64,000 nt of DNA from CAYLXP01 sp964387425 (GTDB lineage: Bacteria > Verrucomicrobiota > Kiritimatiellia > UBA8416): positions 1 through 64,000 of the forward strand of contig CAYLXP010000005.1 in assembly GCA_964387425.1 (NCBI GenBank), read 5' to 3'. The translations under genes were made by a program, and so were the position numbers. The notes below the pieces were generated by a model. It was given only the letters and a program-made list of their open reading frames with translations, ran no database searches and was not told the origin of the DNA. Each line of letters opens with the position of its first letter. The first letter of the stretch is position 1. Shown one piece after another: positions 19,692 to 29,375 of the stretch.

Positions 19692-20423
19692 ATGAAAGGC
19701 AAGAAATACGCCATCCTGGGCGATATCCATTCGAACTGGGAGGCACTCAGCGCCGTCTTGGAGGATGCCGAGGCGAATGGTGTAAATACGTACATTTGCG
19801 TAGGGGACATCGTTGGCTACAACGCGAACCCGTCGGAGTGTCTCGAGAAGATCCGGGAGCTCTGCGTCGCCGTGGTGCGCGGGAACCACGATCATTACGT
19901 ATCGCACGATGAATGCCTCGAGGATTTCCATCCCCTGGCCGCAAACGTGATCGACTGGACTCGGCGTCAGCTCTCGCGCGAGCAGATCCAGTACCTGCGG
20001 AATCTGCGGCTCAGCCAGATGGTGGACGGATTCACGATCGTTCACAGCACGCTGGACATGCCCGAGAAGTGGGGCTACGTGTTGGATACGCTCGATGCCG
20101 AGGCGAATTTCAACTACCAGACGTCATCAGTCTGCTTCCACGGCCACACCCATGTGCCGGTCGTCTTTGAGCGCCAGGGACGGGTGATTCGCAGCAGCTT
20201 TACGACGTACCGGACGACGCTTGGGCGCAAGTGTTTCGTCAACACCGGTAGCGTTGGCCAGCCGCGCGACGGCGACCCGCGGGCGGCCTACATCATCTAC
20301 GATCCGGGCCAGCGGCGCGTTGAGCTGCGCCGCGTTCCCTACGATATCGTGGCCACGCAGCGCAAGATTGCGGAGGCGGGACTCCCCGACCGCCTGGCGA
20401 AGCGCCTCGACTACGGCAAGTAA
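19692..20423 (+). CDS. Metallophosphoesterase, YfcE/MJ0936-like
   Basis: 243 residues. Calcineurin-like phosphoesterase motifs in order: GDIHSNWEAL (near residue 10), GDIVGYNANP (near 38), GNHDHYV (near 65), HSTLD, and HGHTHVP (near 151), giving the two-metal site. Probably a cytosolic phosphodiesterase of unknown substrate; there is no signal peptide. It is 14 bases after the ispD-like gene, so cotranscribed. Confidence 0.9.
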   Translation: MKGKKYAILGDIHSNWEALSAVLEDAEANGVNTYICVGDIVGYNANPSECLEKIRELCVAVVRGNHDHYVSHDECLEDFHPLAANVIDWTRRQLSREQIQYLRNLRLSQMVDGFTIVHSTLDMPEKWGYVLDTLDAEANFNYQTSSVCFHGHTHVPVVFERQGRVIRSSFTTYRTTLGRKCFVNTGSVGQPRDGDPRAAYIIYDPGQRRVELRRVPYDIVATQRKIAEAGLPDRLAKRLDYGK

Positions 20424-20425
20424 TC

Positions 20426-20454
20426 TTGACTTTCCGGTGTGGGGCGGGTATAAA
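20426..20454 (+). promoter_or_regulatory. Strong sigma-70-like promoter of the ferredoxin gene
   Basis: TTGACT - 17 bases - TATAAA, starting just after the phosphoesterase stop codon. Ten of twelve consensus positions match. The leader would be about 65 bases. Confidence 0.75.
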
Positions 20455-20526
20455 CGCAGCTTCTGCGGATTTCAGTAGCAACTGAACCAGAAGTTTTGTG
20501 ACCCAAACATACAGAAGGAGACAATC

Positions 20527-20697
20527 ATGGCCTACGTAATCTCTGACGAATGCACCAAGTGCGGCGCCTGTGTAGCAGCTTGCCCGTCCGAAGCGATCGC
20601 TGAAGGCGACGACAAGTACGTGATCGATGCGGATGCCTGCGTGGACTGCGGTCTTTGCGAAGGCGAGTGCCCCGTTGAGGCTATCAGCGCCGGCTAG
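20527..20697 (+). CDS. 2[4Fe-4S] ferredoxin
   Basis: 56-residue clostridial-type ferredoxin, a soluble low-potential electron carrier. It has two CxxCxxCxxxCP motifs: CTKCGACVAACP and CVDCGLCEGECP. The ATG is preceded by GAAGGAGAC. It has its own strong promoter and a perfect terminator, so it is a monocistronic, probably highly expressed gene. A ferredoxin of this kind fits an anaerobic or micro-aerobic metabolism and could serve the radical SAM enzyme encoded next (inference). Confidence 0.95.
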   Translation: MAYVISDECTKCGACVAACPSEAIAEGDDKYVIDADACVDCGLCEGECPVEAISAG

Positions 20698-20750
20698 ACT
20701 GGTCATTTATCATTGGCCATCGGGAGATGGTCAGTGATGCGACTTATCGA

Positions 20751-20787
20751 GGGCCGCGTGGTTTGACAGAACCGCGCGGCCCTTTTC
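20751..20787 (+). terminator. Rho-independent terminator of the ferredoxin gene
   Basis: GGGCCGCGTGGTT - TGACAG - AACCGCGCGGCCC followed by TTTTCTT, about 55 bases after the stop codon. Confidence 0.9.
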
Positions 20788-20808
20788 TTAGAAGCGCAGG
20801 TCAGCGTT

Positions 20809-21744
20809 ATGAGCTATCGGTATCTGTTTGGACCCGTCCCGTCGCGGCGATTTGGCCGTTCGTTGGGGGTTGACCTGGTTCCGGCCAAGACCTGCAGCTT
20901 TAACTGCCCCTTCTGCGAGGTAGGGGAAACCACGGTCTCCACCCTGGAACGTGCGGAATACGTGCCCACCGACGCCGTCATCGATGAGATCCGGCAGTGG
21001 CTGGAACAGGACGGAGCGGCCGATGTGATCACGCTGGCGGGCTCCGGCGAGCCGACCCTGCATTCGCGTTTCGGCGAGATCATCGATGCCATCCGCGCGA
21101 GCTGTGAGATCCCGATTGTCCTGCTGACCAACAGTTCCATGCTGCATCTGCCCGAGGTGCAGGAGGCCGCCGCCAAGGCCAGCATTGTCAAAGGATCGCT
21201 CAGTGCCTGGGACGAGGCTTCCTTCCGTCGCGTCAACCATCCGGCTGCCGGATTGGCGCTGGCATCGATTGTTGATGGGCTGCGCGAATTCCGTGCATGC
21301 TTCTCCGGGCAGCTCTGGATCGAGGTCTTCATCATGCGCGGCGTGAATAACGATCCAGCCGGCGTGGCAAAGATCGCGGCGCTCGTAGAGACGCTTGCCC
21401 CGGATGTCGTCCAGCTCAACACCGTGGTTCGGCCACCGGCCTGCGGCTCGACAGAAGCGGTTGAGCGCGAGGCACTTGAGGCCCTTGCTCCGCTCTTCAC
21501 GCCCCCGGCGGAGATCATCGCCCGATTCGAGTCCGGCCAGTCGACGGCACGCCCGTCAGACGTCACGGTTCAGCAGATTGAGGCCATGCTCGAGCGGCGC
21601 CCCTGTACGCTCGGGGATATCGCGGGGGCTTGTGACATCGATGCCGATACGGCGCAGCGCCTGGTGCACGCGCTCGAAGCGGCGGGGACGATTCATCCCG
21701 TGGAACGCAGCGACGGGACCTACTACGCGACGGGGCAACCATGA
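20809..21744 (+). CDS. Radical SAM protein (COG0731-like) with C-terminal helical domain
   Basis: 311 residues. The N-terminus GPVPSRRFGRSLGVDLVP is typical of the COG0731 radical SAM group. The cluster motif is CSFNCPFC (C-x3-C-x2-C, near residue 30), and AGSGEPTLH matches the SAM-binding GGE region. The last 70 residues look like a winged helix (IEAMLERRPCTLGDIAGACDIDADTAQRLVHALE). The substrate is unknown. Its length and lack of auxiliary Cys clusters argue against the sulfatase-maturing enzyme. The stop overlaps the start of the HAD gene (ATGA). Confidence 0.88.
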   Translation: MSYRYLFGPVPSRRFGRSLGVDLVPAKTCSFNCPFCEVGETTVSTLERAEYVPTDAVIDEIRQWLEQDGAADVITLAGSGEPTLHSRFGEIIDAIRASCEIPIVLLTNSSMLHLPEVQEAAAKASIVKGSLSAWDEASFRRVNHPAAGLALASIVDGLREFRACFSGQLWIEVFIMRGVNNDPAGVAKIAALVETLAPDVVQLNTVVRPPACGSTEAVEREALEALAPLFTPPAEIIARFESGQSTARPSDVTVQQIEAMLERRPCTLGDIAGACDIDADTAQRLVHALEAAGTIHPVERSDGTYYATGQP

Positions 21745-22364
21745 GTGATGCTATCCTGATCTTTGATTTTGACGGAACGATCGCCGACACGCACCACTAC
21801 GCCGTGCATATCGCCAACCGGCTTGCGCCGGAGTATGGCTACAGGCAGATGGAGTGGGAGGATGTCGAACGACTGCGAGATAAGACCGCCAAGGAGATCA
21901 TTGAACACCTTGGCGTTCCCATCTTGAAGATCCCGGCCATCCTGGCGCGTGCGAAGCATGAGTTCCATAAAGGAATCGATGATGTCCACCTGATCGATGG
22001 GTTGCACGATGTTCTGCATGAGCTACATCGCCTGGGCGTTCTGATGGGGATTGTCTCTTCCAACGCTGCGAAGAATATCGACCGCTTTCTCTCAAACCAT
22101 GACCTGAAGATCTTCGACTTCCTGCATGGCACCAAGCGAGTCTGGAGCAAGCACCATTCGCTCGAGAAGCTGATTAAGCGGCGCGGTTTTGAGCGGGAAC
22201 GCGTTTTCTACGTGGGAGATGAGACACGCGACATCTCGGCCGCAAAGAAGAGCGGAGTTCGCGGCGTATCCGTGACATGGGGCTACAACTCGGCCAAAGT
22301 CCTTTCCGAGCACTCTCCCGACTATCTGATTGAGACGCCTTCCGAGCTGCTGCAGTTTGCCTGA
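21741..22364 (+). CDS. HAD-superfamily phosphatase (phosphoglycolate phosphatase-like)
   Basis: 207 residues. HAD motifs: FDFDGTIADT (nucleophile Asp, near residue 9), VSSN (motif II), Lys in the KHHSLEKLIKRR stretch, and GDETRDISAAKKSG (motif IV). The helical cap after motif I is of the Gph/PpaX type. Translationally coupled to the radical SAM gene through ATGA. Exact substrate not determined. Confidence 0.88.
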   Translation: MSDAILIFDFDGTIADTHHYAVHIANRLAPEYGYRQMEWEDVERLRDKTAKEIIEHLGVPILKIPAILARAKHEFHKGIDDVHLIDGLHDVLHELHRLGVLMGIVSSNAAKNIDRFLSNHDLKIFDFLHGTKRVWSKHHSLEKLIKRRGFERERVFYVGDETRDISAAKKSGVRGVSVTWGYNSAKVLSEHSPDYLIETPSELLQFA

Positions 22365-22470
22365 GGGAGACGGTCAACGCCACAGAAGTACCGCTTTTGG
22401 GCTGGTTATTGGGGGCGGGGTGCCTTAATCTTCGGGGCCATTTTACACCATTTTTCTGGAGCTATATCGC

Positions 22471-25400
22471 ATGCAGTGGATCATTAAGAAGATTTTCGGA
22501 ACGAAGAACCAGCGCGACATCAAGAAGATGCAGCCGCAGGTGGATCGCATCAACCAGCTGGAAGTCGAGTACCAGGCGCTTTCGGAGGAGCAGCTCAAAG
22601 CCAAGACGGACGAATTCCGTGCCCGCCTGAAGAACGGCGAAACCGTTGACGACATCATGTGTGAGGCATTCGCGACGGTGAAGAACGCTTGTCGCCGCCT
22701 GATGGGAACAACGGTTGAGGTCTGCGGACACGAACTGACCTGGGAGATGGTGCCGTTCGATGTGCAGTTGATCGGTGGAATTGCGCTGCACCAGGGCAAC
22801 ATTGCCGAGATGCAGACGGGCGAGGGCAAGACCCTGGTTGCCACGATGCCGCTTTATCTCAATGCCCTGACCGGCAAGAACGTGCATCTCGTTACGACCA
22901 ATGACTACCTGGCCCGCCGTGATGCGCAGTGGATGGGGCACGTCTACACCTACCTCGGGCTGACCGTCGGCTGCATTCAGAACCAGATGCCACCGGCCGA
23001 ACGACGGGTGGAGTACTCCAAGGACATTACCTACGGCATGAACAGCGAGTTCGGGTTCGACTACCTGCGCGACAACGGCATGGCGTATCGCCCCGAAGAC
23101 CAGGTCCAGAACGAGTATCACTTCGCGATTATCGACGAAGTGGACAACATCCTGATTGACGAAGCACGGACGCCGCTGATCATTTCCGGTCCCGCGCCGA
23201 CCTCCTCGCACCAGTACTATGAACTGAAGCCGAAGGTGGAGCGGCTTGTGCGTCTGCAGCACGAGCTCTGCAACAAGATGGTGAGCACCTGCCAGAAGCA
23301 TCTCAAGGCCGATGAGACCGAGTCTGCCCAACTCCTGATGTACCAGGTCGGGCATGGCATGCCGAAGCACAAGCAGTTCATGCACATGATGGAAGAGCCG
23401 TCCATTCGCAAACTGCGCGAGCAGATCGAAAACCAGATGCTGACGGACGTGCGCAAAGAGGAAGCGCGGGAATTGCGTGAGGAGCTCTATTTCAACATCG
23501 ACGAGCGTGGACGCGACGCCAGCCTTACTGAAAAGGGATGTGCTGCACTGAACCCGAGCGATCCGGATATGTACGAATTGCCGGACATGGTCTCGGCCAT
23601 GGCTGAGCTGGATGGTGAGGAGTTGAGCGAGGAGGAGCGGGCCCGCAAACGCCAGGAGCTCCAGGAGGTGTTTGCCGATCGCAGCGAGCGAATCCACAAC
23701 GTGGACCAGCTTATTCGCGCCTACTGCCTCTATGAGAAGGACGTCGAGTACGTTGTCCAGGGCAACCAGGTGATGATCGTAGACGAATTCACCGGGCGGC
23801 TCATGCCGGGGCGGCGCTGGAGCGACGGTCTGCACCAGGCGGTGGAGGCCAAGGAAGGCGTCAAGATTGAGCGTGAGACGCAGACCCTGGCCACGATTAC
23901 GATTCAGAACTACTTCCGCATGTACGACAAGCTGGCGGGAATGACTGGTACGGCCGAAACCGAAGCCGACGAGTTCCACCAGATCTACGGACTGGACGTG
24001 GTTGTGATTCCGACGAACCGTCCGATTCGCCGCATGGACGGAAACGACGTCATCTACAAGACGCAACGCGAAAAATACAAAGCGTTGATTGATGATATCA
24101 CCGAGCGCCACCGCCGTGGGCAGCCGATCCTCGTTGGTACGGTCACGGTGGATACCTCCGAGTTGATTAGCCGCATGCTGCGGCGTGCGAACATTCCGCA
24201 TAGCGTGTTGAACGCGAAGAACCATGAGCGTGAGGCCGAGATTGTGACGCGTGCCGGGCAGCCCGGGGCGGTAACCATTGCTACGAACATGGCGGGTCGC
24301 GGTACGGACATCAAATTGGGCCCGGGTGTGGTTGGTGTGCCGCGCGATGTCATCATGTCGCAGGCAGCGCTTTCCAGTAAGTACGAGGATTCGACGCTTG
24401 GAGCGTACCTCGAAGAGCACCCATGCGGATTGCACGTGGTGGGGTCCGAACGCCACGAGGCTCGCCGGATTGACCGGCAGCTGCGCGGTCGGTGCGCCCG
24501 CCAGGGAGATCCGGGCTCATCGAGGTTCTATATTTCACTCGAAGACGACCTGATGCGCCTGTTCGGGTCGGACCGTATCGCCAACATCATGAGCCGCCTC
24601 GGTCTGGAGGAGGGGCAGGAGCTCGAGCATAGCTGGCTCAACCGCTCGATCGAAACGGCCCAGCGCCGCGTGGAACAGCAGAACTTCTCCATCCGTAAGC
24701 GCACGCTCGAGTACGACGATGTCATGAACAAGCAGCGCGAGGTCATATATGGTTTCCGCGGCGACGTTGTCCGCTCCGATGCCGTTCGCGAGATCATTCT
24801 GGATATCATGAATGACATGGTCTACGGGACGACCGAGACCATGCTCGAAGACATCTCCGACGCCACGCTCAAAGATTACGTCGAGTGGGTGCAGATGACG
24901 TTCCCCATCCCGCTGCGTGCCGAGGAACTTAAGCGCATGGGGAATGCCGAGGAGATCGCCGAGGAGGTGTTCAAGCGAGTACAGCATGCCTATGAGCTGA
25001 AGGTTTCGATGGAGAATCCCGAGGCCGTGCCGGTCATGGAGCGCCAGATTGTGCTGCAGGCAATTGACAGCCACTGGCAGGAGTACCTGCGCGCGATGGA
25101 CGGTCTGCGACAGGGCGTGGGACTGCGGGCCTACGGCCAGCGTGATCCGCTGGTTGAGTACAAGCGCGAAGCCTACACGATGTTTGACCACCTCATGGGA
25201 GACATCAAAACCGACATCATGAACTCGGTCTTCCGCTCGACGACATCGGTTGACGATTTCCAGATGTTCCTGGATGCCTTGCCGCAGACGTTGATCCACG
25301 ACGAAGTTTCAATGCTTGGGGCGGGCGGCGCACCGCCACCGCAACAGCCGCAGCAGCAGGCCGCGCCGCGCGGACTGCCGCCGGAGCTGGCAGGTGGTAT

Positions 25401-25524
25401 CCTTCCGGGAGCCATGCCGGCGGGCGACGTGGCGGTGGCGTCCCGCGTGGATGCCAAGGTCGGTCGCAACGATCCGTGTCCCTGCGGCAGTGGCAAGAAG
25501 TACAAGAAGTGCTGCGGCAGTTAG
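22471..25524 (+). CDS. secA: Preprotein translocase ATPase SecA
   Basis: 1017 residues. Motor of Sec-dependent export at the inner membrane. Walker A MQTGEGKTLVATMPLYLNAL (near residue 115), DEVDNILIDEARTP (near 225), second motor domain with TNMAGRGTDIKLGPG, a Pro/Gln-rich linker near 950-980, and the C-terminal zinc motif CPCGSGKKYKKCC. It is longer than the roughly 900-residue E. coli protein because of a charged insert after the first motor region (about residues 270-400). A short repeat begins right after the stop. Confidence 0.98.
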   Translation: MQWIIKKIFGTKNQRDIKKMQPQVDRINQLEVEYQALSEEQLKAKTDEFRARLKNGETVDDIMCEAFATVKNACRRLMGTTVEVCGHELTWEMVPFDVQLIGGIALHQGNIAEMQTGEGKTLVATMPLYLNALTGKNVHLVTTNDYLARRDAQWMGHVYTYLGLTVGCIQNQMPPAERRVEYSKDITYGMNSEFGFDYLRDNGMAYRPEDQVQNEYHFAIIDEVDNILIDEARTPLIISGPAPTSSHQYYELKPKVERLVRLQHELCNKMVSTCQKHLKADETESAQLLMYQVGHGMPKHKQFMHMMEEPSIRKLREQIENQMLTDVRKEEARELREELYFNIDERGRDASLTEKGCAALNPSDPDMYELPDMVSAMAELDGEELSEEERARKRQELQEVFADRSERIHNVDQLIRAYCLYEKDVEYVVQGNQVMIVDEFTGRLMPGRRWSDGLHQAVEAKEGVKIERETQTLATITIQNYFRMYDKLAGMTGTAETEADEFHQIYGLDVVVIPTNRPIRRMDGNDVIYKTQREKYKALIDDITERHRRGQPILVGTVTVDTSELISRMLRRANIPHSVLNAKNHEREAEIVTRAGQPGAVTIATNMAGRGTDIKLGPGVVGVPRDVIMSQAALSSKYEDSTLGAYLEEHPCGLHVVGSERHEARRIDRQLRGRCARQGDPGSSRFYISLEDDLMRLFGSDRIANIMSRLGLEEGQELEHSWLNRSIETAQRRVEQQNFSIRKRTLEYDDVMNKQREVIYGFRGDVVRSDAVREIILDIMNDMVYGTTETMLEDISDATLKDYVEWVQMTFPIPLRAEELKRMGNAEEIAEEVFKRVQHAYELKVSMENPEAVPVMERQIVLQAIDSHWQEYLRAMDGLRQGVGLRAYGQRDPLVEYKREAYTMFDHLMGDIKTDIMNSVFRSTTSVDDFQMFLDALPQTLIHDEVSMLGAGGAPPPQQPQQQAAPRGLPPELAGGILPGAMPAGDVAVASRVDAKVGRNDPCPCGSGKKYKKCCGS

Positions 25525-25580
25525 TCATTGGTCACTGGTCATTGGCTCGCTTCGCTCGCGTCATTGGTCATCGATCATTA
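25524..25580. repeat. TCATTGGTCA repeat with hairpin after secA
   Basis: Three TCATTGGTCA-like units around GGCTCGCTTCGCTCGCG, which can fold as a hairpin. It starts at the stop codon of secA and may act as its terminator. A similar GGTCATTTATCATTGGCCAT stretch lies after the ferredoxin gene at 20700. Confidence 0.5.
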
Positions 25581-25605
25581 GTTGAGCAGGTGTTAGGGGA
25601 ATGAG

Positions 25606-27264
25606 ATGCGGCGTTTCGGTGCAGTGTTCTCACGTGCAACGGTCTTCCGTCTTCTCGCCGTTCTGATTTCCAGTTTCTTGCTGGCCTGCTCGTTTCCGCT
25701 GCCACCGGGATTGGCGTCCATGGAGGGCGCGTCCGCGGCCTGGTTGGCACTCATTCCACTCATTATCGTGGTGCGTAGCTCGCGTCCCAAGGCGGCCTTC
25801 TGGTGGGGATGGCTGTGCGGGATGCTCTTCTGGCTGGTGTCCGCGGCGTGGATACTTGAGTTGCGGCATACGTGGGGGTTCCTGCCGGTTGTGATCCTGG
25901 CGTGGGTGGCGCTGGCTGCGTATTGCGCTCTCTACATGGGGTTGTTCTCCTCTCTGCTGGCGGGCCTGTGGCCCGGTGGCCGTCGCCGGCTTGCCCTCGT
26001 GTTGGTGACGCCCGTTCTCTGGGTGGGGTGTGAATACCTGCGGGCAGTACTCTTCACCGGATTTCCCTGGAATCTGCTTGGGGCCAGCCAATACCGCAAC
26101 ATCGCAGCCATGCAGGTCGCGACATGGGGTGGGGCATACGCCGTGTCCGGGCTGATTGTTCTGCTCAATGCGGCGCTGGCGCTGACGGCCCTGCGCATCG
26201 TCAGTGAGATCCGCCACCGCGAATCGCGTCGGCGCATCCACTACGAGCTGATGCTGGGGCTGCTTGCTATCGCGCTCTGCTGGTCGTGGGGTGTACGCAC
26301 CGTGCGGCGCGGGGTTCCGGGTGGCGAAACCGAAGTGTCTGTTCGCATGGCCGCCGTGCAGCCGAACATCCCCCAGGTGCAGAAATGGTCTGAGGTGCAC
26401 CGGCAGGATGCCTATCTCGCCCTCAAGGAGCAGACGGAGCTGGCGGTGATGAGTCGTCCGGCGCTGGTGATCTGGCCGGAGACGGCGATCCCCGACTTGC
26501 TGCAGATCGATCCGCTGGCACAGCACGTTGTGTCCTCCCTGGTCACGAACGGATCCCAGTTGCTTGTGGGGTCGATGGACTATGAGCAGCCGGACGTTGA
26601 CGTGCTCTACTACAACGCGAGTTTCCTGGTGGATGAGACAAGCAGTATCGTGGGTGCTTATCGTAAGCGGCATCTTGTCCCGTTCGGCGAGTATGTTCCG
26701 TTTGAGAACCAGGTTGCCCTGATCAAGCGCCTTGCACCGCTGGGATTCAGTTGTGTGCCGGGCGAGCCGGTTGGGCCAATGGAGTTGCGTGTGGAACACG
26801 AGGGACGTGAAACGACGGCGCCCCTTGGTGTTTTGATCTGCTTCGAAGATGTATTCCCGTACCTGGCCCGGAACGATGTGCGGGCGGGGGCACGCTTCCT
26901 CGTGAACCAGACCAACGATGCGTGGTTTGGCCCCTCGGCGGCGTCGCGCCAGCACATGGCCAATGCTGTATTTCGGGCCGTTGAGAACCGGGTTCCGCTG
27001 GTACGTTGTGCCAACACGGGGGTGACCTGCTTCATCGATCGGTTCGGCCGCATCGTCGAGCTGTTGGCGGGCGATGATGGGGATACGACCTTGAAGGGCT
27101 TCTCCGTGTCGGAGTTGCGCATTCCTCCGGCTGACATGCCGCTAACGTCCTACACGCGATTTGGCGATTGGATGTTCGCGCGTCCTTGCGCTATGGTGGT
27201 GCTCGTTCTGCTTCTGATACCGTGCATACGGAAGTGGGTTAAGAGGGAAGAAGACCATGATTGA
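25606..27264 (+). CDS. lnt: Apolipoprotein N-acyltransferase
   Basis: 552 residues. Adds the third acyl chain to lipoproteins in the inner membrane. The N-terminal half has multiple membrane helices; the C-terminal half is a nitrilase-type domain with the triad Glu in VIWPETAIPD, Lys in RKRHLVPFGEYVPF and Cys in VLICFEDVFP. Ends with a final helix (MVVLVLLLIPCI). It overlaps prfB by 8 bases. Its presence shows a Gram-negative envelope with triacylated lipoproteins, as for the binding protein at 50869-52284. Confidence 0.95.
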   Translation: MRRFGAVFSRATVFRLLAVLISSFLLACSFPLPPGLASMEGASAAWLALIPLIIVVRSSRPKAAFWWGWLCGMLFWLVSAAWILELRHTWGFLPVVILAWVALAAYCALYMGLFSSLLAGLWPGGRRRLALVLVTPVLWVGCEYLRAVLFTGFPWNLLGASQYRNIAAMQVATWGGAYAVSGLIVLLNAALALTALRIVSEIRHRESRRRIHYELMLGLLAIALCWSWGVRTVRRGVPGGETEVSVRMAAVQPNIPQVQKWSEVHRQDAYLALKEQTELAVMSRPALVIWPETAIPDLLQIDPLAQHVVSSLVTNGSQLLVGSMDYEQPDVDVLYYNASFLVDETSSIVGAYRKRHLVPFGEYVPFENQVALIKRLAPLGFSCVPGEPVGPMELRVEHEGRETTAPLGVLICFEDVFPYLARNDVRAGARFLVNQTNDAWFGPSAASRQHMANAVFRAVENRVPLVRCANTGVTCFIDRFGRIVELLAGDDGDTTLKGFSVSELRIPPADMPLTSYTRFGDWMFARPCAMVVLVLLLIPCIRKWVKREEDHD

Positions 27265-28385
27265 CGATATTAAGCTCCGTTTGGACAACTTGAACGCGCG
27301 CCTGGCCGAGATGCGGGGGTATCTTTGACATCGCGGCACGCGAGAAGATCGTAGCCGAGCTGGAGCAGAAGAGTAGTGCCGTCGATTTCTGGGATGACCC
27401 GAACAAGGCACGCGAGGTCATCGACAAAACGAACCAGCAGCGCGCGATTCTGAAGCCTTTCCAGGAGTTGGATTCCGTTCTCGAAGAGGCGGGGGTCATG
27501 CTGGAGCTGGCCGAACTGGAGGAGGACGAGGCCCAGAGTGGCCAGGCCCTCAAGGACATCGATGAATCCCTTGTTGCTGCGGATTCCGCGTTCGATAAGC
27601 TCGAGATCCAGTCACTGCTGAGTGGGGAACTTGATGGATCAAGCGCCTATCTCACGCTGCATGCCGGGGCCGGGGGCACGGAGTCCTGCGACTGGGCGGA
27701 TATGCTCTTTCGAATGTACAGCCGTTACTGCGAGGAACACGGATTGCAGTTCGACGTGCTCGAGTGTCAGCCGGGTGATGAGGCCGGAATCAAGCGGGCG
27801 TCGATCCAGGTGTCCGGGGCATATGCCTACGGTTACCTGAAGGCCGAACGGGGCGTCCACCGTCTCGTGCGCATCAGTCCGTTCGATTCCAACAAGCGCC
27901 GGCACACCTCTTTTGCGGCGGTTGATGTTGTGGCCGAAATCTCGGATGACATCGACGTGGAGATTGCCGAGAGTGACTTGCGCGTGGATACCTACCGGGC
28001 CAGTGGCGCGGGCGGGCAGCACGTGAACACGACGGATTCGGCGGTCCGCGTCACGCACCTGCCCACGGGCATTGTTGTGGCATGCCAGGCGGAACGTTCC
28101 CAGCACATGAACCGGGCCAAGGCCATGAAGATGTTGCGGGCCAAGGTCTACGAGATGATCCTTGACGAAAAACGCAAGGACATGGAGAAGTTCTATGGAA
28201 CCAAGGGCGAGATTGCGTGGGGTAGCCAGATCCGCTCCTACGTGATGCAGCCCTACACGATGGTGAAGGATCACCGCTGTGGTGTTGAGACCTCGAATGT
28301 ACAGAAGGTTCTGGATGGCGACATCCAGATGTTCATTGAGGGATGGCTGAAGAAAAAGGCTGAAACGGGAAAGTCTGAAAGCTGA
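27257..28385 (+). CDS. prfB: Peptide chain release factor 2, with programmed +1 frameshift
   Basis: Recognises UGA and UAA stop codons. The protein (about 375 residues) is made from 27257-27325 joined to 27327-28385: codon 24 is an in-frame TGA and translation must slip forward by one base. Downstream are the codon-recognition SPF motif (RISPFDSNKRRHTS) and GGQ (SGAGGQHVNTTDSAV). The start lies inside the end of lnt. The last residues (AETGKSES) are encoded by a GCTGAAAC-type repeat like the one at 17091, so the C-terminus has been extended or replaced by repeat sequence. Confidence 0.97.
27315..27329 (+). promoter_or_regulatory. RF2 autoregulatory +1 frameshift site
   Basis: GGGGG-TAT-CTT-TGA-C: an internal Shine-Dalgarno-like run three bases before the slippery CTT and the in-frame TGA followed by C, the same core as in E. 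coli prfB. Low RF2 favours slippage and thus RF2 synthesis. Confidence 0.95.
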
Positions 28386-28388
28386 AAC
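28358..28388. repeat. GCTGAAAC-type repeat across the prfB stop codon
   Basis: GGCTGAAACGGGAAAGTCTG then AAAGCTGAAAC; related to the tandem octamers at 17091-17121. It supplies the last codons of prfB. Confidence 0.5.
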
Positions 28389-28433
28389 TAGAAGCATGAC
28401 GGCGCTGTGCGCCGGCACGGCTACGGCGGAGGT

Positions 28434-28465
28434 GGTCCCGACGTATGTCGGGAAGCTCGCCCTAC
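28434..28465. repeat. GTAG palindrome, CCCGACGTA family, copy 2
   Basis: GGTCCCGACGTATGTCGGGA then AGCTCGCCCTAC; on the minus strand it starts GTAG. Same family as 1153-1187. A further GTAG-headed palindrome (minus strand GTAGCCGTGCCGGCGCACAG) adjoins it at 28405-28424. Confidence 0.6.
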
Positions 28466-28490
28466 CTGATTGGATAACGAGGGAGCTGAG

Positions 28491-29375
28491 ATGGCGATTC
28501 TGAGTATGACCGGATATGGCCGGGGTGAAGCGGCCGCTGGCGGCGTGGAGGTCGTGGTTGAGCTGAGCTCCGTGAACCGGAAGCAGTTTGATTTGCGGTT
28601 GAATCTGCCGCGCACACTGGCGGCGTTGGAGTCACAGATTTCCAAGCTCGTCAAAGCCTGTGTGTCACGCGGCTGCGTGACGGGTAGCGTGCGGGTATTG
28701 GTGACCGGTAAGGCCCGCAGTGGTGGGATCTTTGTCGACATGGATGCCGCTGCCGCCGGCATCAAGGCCCTGCGGGATGCGGCCGGGAAGCTCGGCTTGG
28801 AGGATGACCTGACCGCCGCGGCCCTGATGCGGCTGCCGGATGTCGTCTGCTTCGAGGACGCGGCCAAGGATTCACAGAAGGTCTGGCCGGTGTTAAAGCG
28901 CGCGCTGCAGGGCGCGCTCAAGCAGCTGGTCGAGATGCGGACCGTCGAGGGCGCAGCCCTGGAGAAGGATCTGACGAAACGCTTTGCCAAGCTGGAACGC
29001 CGCGTGGGGCAGATTGAACGCCTGGCCCCGAGCGTGCCGCGCCGCTATCGTCGCGCGTTGATCGCGCGCCTGGCCGATGCGAAACTCCCGGTCACGCTCA
29101 GCGAAGAGCAGCTCGCCAAAGAGATCGCGATGTTTGCGGATCGCTGCAGCATTTCAGAAGAGCTGGTGCGGCTGCAAAGCCATTTCGAGCAGGCCCGGCA
29201 AATCATGGCACGCAAGGAGCCGACGGGACGTGCTTTCGACTTTCTATGCCAGGAGTTCCTGCGGGAGATCAACACGGTTGGCTCCAAGGCCAACGATGCG
29301 CGGCTCTCCAGGCACGTAATCGCCTTTAAAACCGAGCTGGAATGCGTTCGGGAACAGGTTCAGAACATTGAGTAG
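28491..29375 (+). CDS. yicC: YicC-family endoribonuclease
   Basis: 294 residues. The N-terminus MAILSMTGYGRGE and the C-terminal EFLREINTVGSKANDARLSRHVIAFKTELE-type helix (conserved block near residue 245-275) define the YicC/DUF1732 family, now known as an endoribonuclease involved in RNA turnover. The start is set by GAGGGAG. It overlaps gmk by 8 bases; the yicC-gmk pairing is common in bacteria. A repeat occupies its leader. Confidence 0.93.
   Translation: MAILSMTGYGRGEAAAGGVEVVVELSSVNRKQFDLRLNLPRTLAALESQISKLVKACVSRGCVTGSVRVLVTGKARSGGIFVDMDAAAAGIKALRDAAGKLGLEDDLTAAALMRLPDVVCFEDAAKDSQKVWPVLKRALQGALKQLVEMRTVEGAALEKDLTKRFAKLERRVGQIERLAPSVPRRYRRALIARLADAKLPVTLSEEQLAKEIAMFADRCSISEELVRLQSHFEQARQIMARKEPTGRAFDFLCQEFLREINTVGSKANDARLSRHVIAFKTELECVREQVQNIE

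Noticed and set aside
20809..21744. Radical SAM protein as anaerobic sulfatase-maturing enzyme
   Set aside because: Too short, N-terminus is of the COG0731 type, and the additional Cys clusters of the maturase are missing.
27875..27900. tRNA T-loop-like sequence (GTTCGATTCC)
   Set aside because: It lies inside prfB in the SPF-coding region, with no cloverleaf around it. No tRNA or rRNA gene was found in the window.
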